Positions 7,443-12,980 of a stretch of 12,980 nt of DNA are shown here, piece by piece. Numbering within the stretch: position 1 is the stretch's first letter; each line of letters starts with the position of its first letter. The notes below the pieces were generated by a model, which saw only the letters and a program-made list of their open reading frames with translations, was not told where the DNA came from and made no database searches. Source of the stretch: Clostridia bacterium (GTDB lineage: Bacteria; Bacillota; Clostridia; Christensenellales; Borkfalkiaceae); NCBI GenBank assembly GCA_029052615.1, contig JAIDIR010000170.1, positions 1 to 12,980 on the forward strand, read 5' to 3'. Both the position numbers and the translations under genes were made by a program.

Positions 7443-8186
7443 ATGAAAGAAAAGATATTGAATTTTTCCGTGGATACGGACGTTAACAGCATCGAATGCG
7501 ATTTATATTGCGCGCACCTTATACTTGCCCCCGCAGGCGACGGAAAGCTTACCGTGGAATACCCCGACTGCAAGAACGTGAACGCGGGCTTTGGCGACGG
7601 TACGCTTATAATCAACCAGCACAAGCGCAAATTTTACGCACACAAAAAACAGGAAATCAAAATAAGCGTGCCCGAGCATACCGTTCCCGCACTCAAAATA
7701 ACGGGCAGGCATCTTGCCGTTGAAATAACGGACGGCATTTACGGTGAGCTTGCCGTTACCGCCGACGACGGCGCCGTATCCCTTTCGGGCGGCTCGTTTT
7801 GCGAAGCGGAGATTACGGGCGGCGACGTTGCGGTTTACTTAAAAGGCGTAACCGTCAAGGGCGGACTTATTATAAAGATTGACAGGGGCAACGTGCTTGC
7901 CGAAAACACCTTTGCTACGCGCTGCGAATGTAGGGCGGCGCGAGGCAATATCGGGCAGGTCAACCTCAACTGCAAGGACTCGTCCTTCGATACGCAGAAG
8001 GGCAATATAACCGCAAAGCTTTCGGGCAGCGCAAGCGACTTCAACACTGACCTCTTTACCAAGGAGGGCACGGTGAACAGGGAAAGTCAAAAGCCCGACG
8101 GTGCGGAGGGCAACTTCCACGCCTACACTAAAAAGGGAAACATAGTGCTCGACTTTGAAACAGACGGGCAAAAGGAGAACGCCTGA
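7443..8186 (+). CDS. DUF4097-like beta-solenoid protein inside the ilv-leu operon
   Basis: This 247-residue protein is not a known branched-chain amino acid enzyme. It has no signal peptide or membrane segment, so it is probably cytoplasmic. From about residue 105 it shows seven regular turns of the form Gly-(Asn/other)-(Val/Ile), with glycines at 110, 127, 149, 168, 187, 209 and 232. Spacings are 17-23 residues and two are exactly 19. The best examples are DRGNV, ARGNI, QKGNI and KKGNI. Such rungs fit a right-handed beta-helix, like the DUF4097 putative-adhesin family; bactofilin-like folds are an alternative. Residues 1-100 look beta-rich. The gene starts 21 nt after ilvD, with no clear Shine-Dalgarno sequence, and ends 2 nt before leuC, whose ribosome-binding site lies in its last codons. 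Function unknown; the family call is moderate. Confidence 0.8.
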   Translation: MKEKILNFSVDTDVNSIECDLYCAHLILAPAGDGKLTVEYPDCKNVNAGFGDGTLIINQHKRKFYAHKKQEIKISVPEHTVPALKITGRHLAVEITDGIYGELAVTADDGAVSLSGGSFCEAEITGGDVAVYLKGVTVKGGLIIKIDRGNVLAENTFATRCECRAARGNIGQVNLNCKDSSFDTQKGNITAKLSGSASDFNTDLFTKEGTVNRESQKPDGAEGNFHAYTKKGNIVLDFETDGQKENA

Positions 8187-8188
8187 TT

Positions 8189-9442
8189 ATGGCAATGACA
8201 GCATCACAGAAGATTCTTGCCGCACACGCGCATCTTGACGAGGTGACCGCAGGGCAGCTTATTTCAGCAGAACTCGACCTCGTTCTGGCAAACGACATTA
8301 CGGGCCCCGTGGCAATTAAGGAATTCAAAAAAACGGGCGCGGACAAGGTTAAGGACAAAAGCAAAATTGCGCTGGTCATGGACCACTTTGCGCCCAACAA
8401 GGACGTAAAGAGCGCCGAGCAGTGCAAAGCCTGCCGCATATTCGCCAAGGAACAGGGCATAGAAAATTTTTACGACGTCGGCAAGATGGGCATCGAACAC
8501 GCCCTGCTGCCCGAACAGGGGCTCGTGGGCGCTGGCGACCTGGTGATAGGCGCGGACAGCCACACCTGCACTTACGGCGCGCTTGGCGCGTTTTCGACGG
8601 GCGTCGGCTCCACCGATATGGCGGCGGGTATGCTCACGCAGAAGTGCTGGTTCAAGGTACCTTCCGCAATAAAATTCGAGCTGACGGGCAAGCCCGCAAA
8701 GTACGTCTGCGGCAAGGACGTCATACTACATATCATAGGTCTTATAGGCGTTGACGGCGCACTGTATAAAAGTATGGAATTTACGGGCGACGGCGTTAAA
8801 TATCTGAATATAGACGACCGCTTTACAATCTGCAATATGGCGATTGAAGCGGGCGCGAAGAACGGCATATTCCCCGTCGACGAGGTTGCGCTGGAATATA
8901 TGAAGGGCAGATTCAAGCGCCCCGTAAAGGCGTATGAAGCCGACCCCGACGCGCAGTACGACGCGGTTTATAAAATTGATTTATCCAAGCTTAAGCCCAC
9001 CGTATCCTTCCCCCACCTGCCCGAAAACACCAGAACCGAATGGGACAAGATTCCCGTCGACCAGGTCGTAATAGGCAGCTGCACGAACGGAAGAATTACC
9101 GATATGCGCATAGCGGCTGAAATTTTAAAGGGCAGAAAGGTTGCCGACGGCGTGAGGGCGATTATCATTCCCGCCACGCAGGAGGTTTACAGACAGTGCG
9201 TAAACGAGGGACTTGTAAATATTTTCCTCGATGCGGGCGCGATTATTTCCACCCCCACCTGCGGACCCTGCCTCGGCGGCTATATGGGCATACTTGCGGA
9301 GGGCGAAAGGGCCGTTTCCACCACCAACAGAAATTTCGTGGGGCGCATGGGTCACGTCAACAGCGAGGTTTATCTTGCCTCACCCTACGTTGCCGCGGCA
9401 AGCGCAATCACGGGCTATTTGAGCACGCCCGACGAGTTGTAA
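8189..9442 (+). CDS. leuC: 3-isopropylmalate dehydratase large subunit
   Basis: LeuC is the aconitase-like subunit that, with LeuD, isomerises 2-isopropylmalate to 3-isopropylmalate in leucine synthesis. The 417-residue length matches the shorter LeuC type of clostridia and archaea (about 420), not the 466-residue E. coli form. Active-site features are DHFAPNKD, GADSHTCTYGALGAFSTGVG, GSCTNGR with C298, and TCGPCLGG with C358 and C361. These three cysteines are the expected [4Fe-4S] ligands. AAAGGAG ends 11 nt before the chosen ATG; a second ATG at 8195 would be 17 nt away and is less likely. The stop codon overlaps the leuD ribosome-binding site. Homoaconitase large subunits are similar, but the leuD and leuB neighbours favour leucine synthesis. 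Confidence 0.95.
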   Translation: MAMTASQKILAAHAHLDEVTAGQLISAELDLVLANDITGPVAIKEFKKTGADKVKDKSKIALVMDHFAPNKDVKSAEQCKACRIFAKEQGIENFYDVGKMGIEHALLPEQGLVGAGDLVIGADSHTCTYGALGAFSTGVGSTDMAAGMLTQKCWFKVPSAIKFELTGKPAKYVCGKDVILHIIGLIGVDGALYKSMEFTGDGVKYLNIDDRFTICNMAIEAGAKNGIFPVDEVALEYMKGRFKRPVKAYEADPDAQYDAVYKIDLSKLKPTVSFPHLPENTRTEWDKIPVDQVVIGSCTNGRITDMRIAAEILKGRKVADGVRAIIIPATQEVYRQCVNEGLVNIFLDAGAIISTPTCGPCLGGYMGILAEGERAVSTTNRNFVGRMGHVNSEVYLASPYVAAASAITGYLSTPDEL

Positions 9443-9446
9443 GGAG
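9441..9446 (+). promoter_or_regulatory. leuD ribosome-binding site that fixes its start
   Basis: AAGGAG shares two bases with the leuC stop codon and lies 7 nt before the ATG at 9454. The same frame is open upstream to an ATG at 9196 inside leuC, but that longer version has no family similarity in its extra part, so 9454 is the real start. Confidence 0.8.
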
Positions 9447-9453
9447 AAAACAA

Positions 9454-9945
9454 ATGGAAATACACGGCAAAGTTTTTAAGTACGGCAACGACGTCGACAC
9501 GGACGTTATAATACCCGCGCGCTATCTCAACGACAGCTCGGAAAGCGCGCTTGCCTCCCACTGCATGGAGGACATTGACGCGGACTTCGTTAAGAAGGTC
9601 AAGAAGGGCGACGTTATAGTCGCAGGCGACAACTTCGGTTGCGGCTCCTCGCGCGAGCACGCTCCCCTTGCAATAAAGGCGAGCGGAATAAGCCTGGTAA
9701 TAGCAAAATCGTTTGCGAGAATTTTTTACCGCAACGCAATAAATATCGGCTTGCCCATTCTGGAATGTCCCGAAGCGGTTGCGGCAATAAAGGCGGGCGA
9801 CGGCGTTAAAGCCGACCTTTCGGCGGGCGTGATTTACAACCTGACCACGGGCGAAAAATTCTCGGCGCAGCCCTTCCCCCCTTTCATTCAGGAGATAATA
9901 AACGACGGCGGTTTGCTTGCAAATTTAGCGAAAAAGGGCAATTGA
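9454..9945 (+). CDS. leuD: 3-isopropylmalate dehydratase small subunit
   Basis: LeuD is the swivelling small subunit that completes the isopropylmalate isomerase active site with LeuC. The 163-residue protein has the length of the short LeuD type (about 160-170) that pairs with the short LeuC type, consistent with the LeuC found here. Motifs are GNDVDTDVIIPARYL (about 11-25), the substrate-binding loop GCGSSREHAP (62-71), and AKSFARIFYRNAINIGLP. It follows leuC after 11 nt with an excellent ribosome-binding site overlapping the leuC stop. It ends with a TGA, and the 40-nt gap that follows contains a perfect palindrome before leuB. Confidence 0.95.
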   Translation: MEIHGKVFKYGNDVDTDVIIPARYLNDSSESALASHCMEDIDADFVKKVKKGDVIVAGDNFGCGSSREHAPLAIKASGISLVIAKSFARIFYRNAINIGLPILECPEAVAAIKAGDGVKADLSAGVIYNLTTGEKFSAQPFPPFIQEIINDGGLLANLAKKGN

Positions 9946-9948
9946 CCC

Positions 9949-9960
9949 CCGCATATGCGG
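9949..9960. repeat. 12-bp perfect palindrome between leuD and leuB
   Basis: CCGCATATGCGG is self-complementary over all 12 bases and lies in the only sizeable gap (40 nt) inside the leu part of the operon. As RNA it could make a 4-bp CCGC/GCGG stem with an AUAU loop; as DNA it could be a binding site. No U-tract follows, so it is not a terminator. It may tune leuB expression or mRNA processing (inference), or be chance. Confidence 0.3.
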
Positions 9961-9985
9961 CAAATAACGACGCAAAAGGTGCAAT

Positions 9986-11062
9986 ATGAATTATAATATA
10001 GTTGTTTTGGACGGCGACGGAATAGGCCCCGAAATATGCGCGGGCGCCATTAAGGTTTTAAACGCCGTAGGTAAAAAATTCGGTCACGACTTCAACTTCG
10101 AGCACCGTCTTATAGGCGGCTGCGCAATAGATAAGTGCGGCGTTCCCCTGCCCGAGGAAACGGTTAAAGCCTGCCTTGCAAGCGACAGCGTTTTACTGGG
10201 CGCGGTGGGCGGCTACAAGTGGGACAACCTCCCCGTGGACGTGCGCCCCGAAAAGGGCTTGCTGGGCATAAGAAAGGCGATGGGCTTGTATTCCAATATC
10301 CGTCCCGCAAAGCTGTGGTCAAGCCTTGCAAACGCCTCCCCCCTCAAGTACGAGCTGGTTAAGGACGGCGTTGAAATAATAATCGTAAGAGAGCTTACGG
10401 GCGGCATATACTTCGGCGAGCGCGGCAAGGGCTTCGATACGATGAGCGGCGAATACGCTTGGGATACCGAGAAATATTCGGTTGCCGAAATCGAGCGCAT
10501 AACGCGCATTGCCTGCGAGCTTGCAATGAAGCGCAGCAAAAAAATCATATCCGTGGATAAAGCCAACGTGCTGGAAAGCAGCAGGCTGTGGCGCAAGACG
10601 GTGCACGCGTACGCGCAGAAGCACTACCCCGAAATTACCGTTGAAGATATGCTTGTGGACAACACGGCTATGCAGATTGTAAAGAACCCCGCCCAGTTCG
10701 ACGTCGTGGTGACGTCCAACATTTTCGGCGACATTTTATCCGACGAGGCGGCGCAGGTGACAGGCTCTATCGGCATGCTTGCCTCCTCCTCTCTCGGCGA
10801 CGGCACGCGCGGACTTTACGAGCCCATTCACGGCTCGGCGCCCGACATTGCGGGCAAGGACATTGCCAACCCCGTTGCTACGATTCTGGCGGCGGCAATG
10901 ATGCTTCGCGACAGCTTCGGTTTAACCAAGGAATGTGCCGCGATTGAAAGCGCCGTGCAGAAGGTACTTGAAGAAGGCTGGCGCACCGCCGACATTATGC
11001 AGGACGGCGCTAAGAAGGTTAAGGGCAGCGAGATGGCGGCTCTCATTGCGGAAAGGATATGA
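9986..11062 (+). CDS. leuB: 3-isopropylmalate dehydrogenase
   Basis: LeuB oxidises 3-isopropylmalate with NAD+ and yields 2-ketoisocaproate after decarboxylation, the last step before transamination to leucine. The protein has 358 residues, usual for the family. It shows LDGDGIGPEI near the N-terminus, the catalytic Tyr in GGIYFG (Y142), the catalytic Lys in VDKANVLES (K192), the Mg-binding aspartates D225 (DNTAMQ), D249 and D253 (FGDILSDEA), and the NAD-site segment HGSAPDIAGKDIANP. The specificity-region sequence LLGIRKAMGLYSNIRPAKL fits LeuB, not isocitrate or tartrate dehydrogenase. AAAGG lies 6 nt before the ATG. The TGA stop overlaps the ATG of the next gene. Confidence 0.96.
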   Translation: MNYNIVVLDGDGIGPEICAGAIKVLNAVGKKFGHDFNFEHRLIGGCAIDKCGVPLPEETVKACLASDSVLLGAVGGYKWDNLPVDVRPEKGLLGIRKAMGLYSNIRPAKLWSSLANASPLKYELVKDGVEIIIVRELTGGIYFGERGKGFDTMSGEYAWDTEKYSVAEIERITRIACELAMKRSKKIISVDKANVLESSRLWRKTVHAYAQKHYPEITVEDMLVDNTAMQIVKNPAQFDVVVTSNIFGDILSDEAAQVTGSIGMLASSSLGDGTRGLYEPIHGSAPDIAGKDIANPVATILAAAMMLRDSFGLTKECAAIESAVQKVLEEGWRTADIMQDGAKKVKGSEMAALIAERI

Positions 11063-11730
11063 TAGAGGCAAACGTTCAAAAACTTTTCGACAGTCTGCCG
11101 AAAACCAACCCTTTCGGCGAAAACGTGACTTTGGTTGCGGCGGTCAAATTACAGTCCCCCGAAGACATTAACCGCGCCATATCCGCGGGTGTAACGGACA
11201 TAGGCGACAACCACGTTCAGGAATTCAAGGACAAATACGACCAAATTGCGGGCAATCCCGTCCGCCACTTTATAGGGCATTTACAGACCAACAAGGTAAA
11301 GTATCTTCTGGGTAAGGTCGACCTGTACCACTCCCTCGACCGCTACGCTTTGGCGGAGGAGCTTTCAAAACGGGGCGAACGCGCGGGCGTCGTATCGAAC
11401 GTTTTAATTCAGATTAACATAGGCAACGAAGCGACAAAATCGGGCTTTGCATTGGAAGATGCCGACGAGGCTTATGCAACAATAAAGGCTATGCCGTATA
11501 TTAAAGTCAAGGGGCTTATGGCAATGCTGCCCGACGTGGACGACGTGGAAGAGCTTACGCGCCTTGCAAAGCTTATGCGCGCGCAATTTGAAAAGCTGAA
11601 GCAAACCGACCCCGATATACAATACCTTTCAATGGGTATGAGCGGCGACTGGAAGCTTTGCGTTGAGTGCGGAAGCAATATGATACGCCTCGGCACCGCC
11701 ATTTTCGGGCAGCGTAATTATCAAAATTGA
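11059..11730 (+). CDS. yggS: YggS/PROSC-family pyridoxal-phosphate homeostasis protein
   Basis: This family binds PLP but has no known catalytic activity; it buffers PLP, and its loss in E. coli disturbs isoleucine/valine metabolism. The 223-residue length is normal for the single-domain, alanine-racemase-like TIM barrel. The PLP lysine is K30 in VTLVAAVKLQ. Further landmarks are HFIGHLQTNKVKYL, HSLDRYALAEEL, KSGFALED, VKGLMAMLP, LSMGMSGDW and RLGTAIFGQR. Two conserved spots differ slightly from the usual form: IGDNHVQE for the common FGENxVQE, and SGDWKLCVECGS for the common SxDFExAIxxGS. The ATG overlaps the leuB stop (ATGA). AAAGGA lies only 1 nt from the ATG, so translation probably depends on coupling to leuB. 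Its place with PLP-linked amino acid genes is meaningful. Confidence 0.93.
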   Translation: MIEANVQKLFDSLPKTNPFGENVTLVAAVKLQSPEDINRAISAGVTDIGDNHVQEFKDKYDQIAGNPVRHFIGHLQTNKVKYLLGKVDLYHSLDRYALAEELSKRGERAGVVSNVLIQINIGNEATKSGFALEDADEAYATIKAMPYIKVKGLMAMLPDVDDVEELTRLAKLMRAQFEKLKQTDPDIQYLSMGMSGDWKLCVECGSNMIRLGTAIFGQRNYQN

Positions 11731-11754
11731 ATATTCATATAATTGATTTATAAT
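11727..11754 (+). promoter_or_regulatory. possible promoter for the downstream SDR gene
   Basis: TTGAAT (11727-11732) overlaps the yggS stop region and is followed after 16 bp by a consensus TATAAT (11749-11754). Transcription would begin near 11761. The stretch is very A/T-rich, so a chance match is possible. Confidence 0.45.
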
Positions 11755-11756
11755 TC

Positions 11757-11789
11757 AAAGTGTGCTACAATTCTGTTGGGCACATTTTT
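11757..11789 (+). terminator. weak hairpin with T-tract after yggS
   Basis: AAAGTGTGC (11757-11765) can pair with GCACATTTT (11780-11788), including one G-U pair, around a 14-nt loop; TTTTT at 11785-11789 overlaps the 3' arm. Only five base pairs are independent of the T-tract. It may end the ilv-leu operon partially, or, if the promoter just upstream is used, form a 5' stem on the next transcript. Confidence 0.35.
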
Positions 11790-11822
11790 AATTTGCCCTT
11801 CATTACATAGGAGAAATGTAAA

Positions 11823-12980
11823 ATGGTAATTGCAATAACGGGCACCACGGGCAATATGGGCAGCTACTTTTTGTGGCAGCTGAATATGTCGCCCGCCGCC
11901 GCGGATAAAATAAAAATTCTTTGCCGAAGCAAGAAAAAGGCAAAAAAAATATTGAAGCATAACGAGGCAATCTCACACAAAATCGAAGTCGTTTACGGCG
12001 GCATAGAGGACGAAAGAGCTTGCCGCGAACTCATTAAAGACTGCGATATGGTGTTCAACGTGTGCGCGGTAATTCCGCCCAAGTCGGACAGCAATCCCAA
12101 AGCCGCAATCGCCTGCAACGTCAACGGCGTAAAGGCGCTTCTTGCGACAATAGAGAGCGTAAAGGAAAATCAGCCCGTACTCATTCATATATCATCCGTC
12201 GCGGTATACGGTAACCGCTGCGGCGAACACAAGTACGGCAGAGTGGGCGAGCCTTTGGTATCCGGTCCCTTCGAGCTGTACAGCGCAACCAAAATACTTG
12301 GCGAATACGCCGTGCTTCAATCAAACGTAAAGTGCTGGGTCGTGCTCAGGCAGACGGCAATGCTGCACTACAACATCTTCAAGGACAACGTTCACGACGG
12401 ACTTATGTTCCACACCCCCGTCGGCGCGCCGCTTGAATGGGCGACGGTCAGGGACAGCGGCAGACTGCTGCTCAATATAGTAAAGACCTACGCGGACAAG
12501 ACCCTCCCCGAAAAATTCTGGAAAAAGGTCTACAATATCGGCGGCGGAAAGGACTGCCGCACGTACGGCTACGGCACTTACGACGAGGGCTTTAAAATTA
12601 TCGGCGGCAACTTTAAACACTTCTTTAAGCCGTGGTACAACGCCACGCGCAACTTCCACGGTATGTGGTACTTTGACAGCGACGAGCTGGACGAATACTT
12701 CCACTTCCGCGGGCAGAGCTGCACCGACTTCTGGCAGGAAATGAAGCGCAGAAATAAGATTTACACGATGGGCAAATTCGTGCCCCGCCCCTTGATTTCC
12801 GCCTTCCTTTTCAAGCGCCTTTTAAGAGATGAAAATTCCCCCTCGCACTGGGTCAAAAAGGGCGACGAGGCGAGAGCAATTGCCTACTTCGGAGGTTCGG
12901 ACGTTTTTAAGTCGCGCAAAGGCTTGACGTGGAAGGACGTCGAGCTGCCCACCGAAATACCCGACCCCGTGCCTATGACG
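11823..12980 (+). CDS. extended-SDR NAD-dependent epimerase/dehydratase-like protein (3' partial)
   Basis: The frame is open for 386 codons to the window edge, so the C-terminus is missing. AGGAGA ends 8 nt before the ATG; an earlier ATG at 11816 is followed at once by TAA and is rejected. The N-terminus has the Rossmann nucleotide-binding motif TGTTGNMG (6-13). Active-site residues of extended short-chain dehydrogenases are visible: Ser in HISSVAVYG (S124/S125) and YSATK with Y153 and K157. VYNIGGG near residue 240 matches the end of the epimerase core. After about residue 250 comes an aromatic-rich stretch (KHFFKPWYNATRNFHGMWYF) and a tail up to 386 that I do not recognise. The substrate cannot be named. 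It probably has its own promoter and need not act in amino acid synthesis. Confidence 0.85.
   Translation, partial: MVIAITGTTGNMGSYFLWQLNMSPAAADKIKILCRSKKKAKKILKHNEAISHKIEVVYGGIEDERACRELIKDCDMVFNVCAVIPPKSDSNPKAAIACNVNGVKALLATIESVKENQPVLIHISSVAVYGNRCGEHKYGRVGEPLVSGPFELYSATKILGEYAVLQSNVKCWVVLRQTAMLHYNIFKDNVHDGLMFHTPVGAPLEWATVRDSGRLLLNIVKTYADKTLPEKFWKKVYNIGGGKDCRTYGYGTYDEGFKIIGGNFKHFFKPWYNATRNFHGMWYFDSDELDEYFHFRGQSCTDFWQEMKRRNKIYTMGKFVPRPLISAFLFKRLLRDENSPSHWVKKGDEARAIAYFGGSDVFKSRKGLTWKDVELPTEIPDPVPMT

Noticed and set aside
9196..9453. Upstream extension of the leuD frame to an ATG inside leuC
   Set aside because: The extra 86 residues are a shadow of leuC in another frame. The ATG at 9454 has an ideal ribosome-binding site and gives the normal LeuD length and N-terminus.

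Overview
The window looks like chromosomal DNA from an uncultured member of the Clostridia (Firmicutes), perhaps a gut bacterium. The grounds are AGGAG-type ribosome-binding sites, near-consensus sigma-A promoters, short intergenic gaps, mid-range GC with heavy use of GGC, GCG and AAG codons, and secreted proteins with an Ala-Trp-Phe signal region of the SipW-cognate type. This placement is an inference; there is no rRNA or other marker to fix it. No tRNA, rRNA, CRISPR array, insertion sequence or phage gene was seen.

Left part (1-3289, minus strand): two genes for exported surface proteins read leftward from a perfect consensus promoter (TTGACA, 17 bp, TATAAT). The first encodes a 244-residue secreted protein of unknown function. 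The second, 26 bp downstream, encodes a very large protein (842 residues visible, continuing past the left edge) with an N-terminal GLUG-like beta-helix region, a Tyr/Gly repeat region, a possible beta-sandwich and a Gly-rich tail. Both start with GTG behind a run of G and both carry the AWF motif, so they probably belong to one surface or matrix system.

Centre (3290-3549): a 260-bp divergent control region with back-to-back promoters, a nested inverted repeat in front of the plus-strand promoter, and a tandem repeat plus palindrome just downstream of the minus-strand promoter.

Right part (3550-11730, plus strand): a compact branched-chain amino acid operon, ilvB-ilvN-ilvD-(beta-helix protein)-leuC-leuD-leuB-yggS. 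IlvBN makes acetohydroxy acids and IlvD dehydrates the dihydroxy acids to the 2-keto acids of valine and isoleucine. LeuCD and LeuB convert 2-isopropylmalate to the leucine precursor. ilvC, leuA and the aminotransferase ilvE are not here and must lie elsewhere if the pathway is complete. Two members are not pathway enzymes: a 247-residue DUF4097-like beta-solenoid protein between ilvD and leuC, and the PLP-homeostasis protein YggS, whose start codon overlaps the leuB stop.

Right edge (11731-12980): a short gap with a hairpin and a candidate promoter, then a 3'-truncated extended-SDR (NAD-dependent epimerase/dehydratase-like) gene with an unusual C-terminal extension. The least explained items are the beta-solenoid gene inside the ilv-leu operon and the pair of AWF-signal surface proteins with their repeat-rich promoter.
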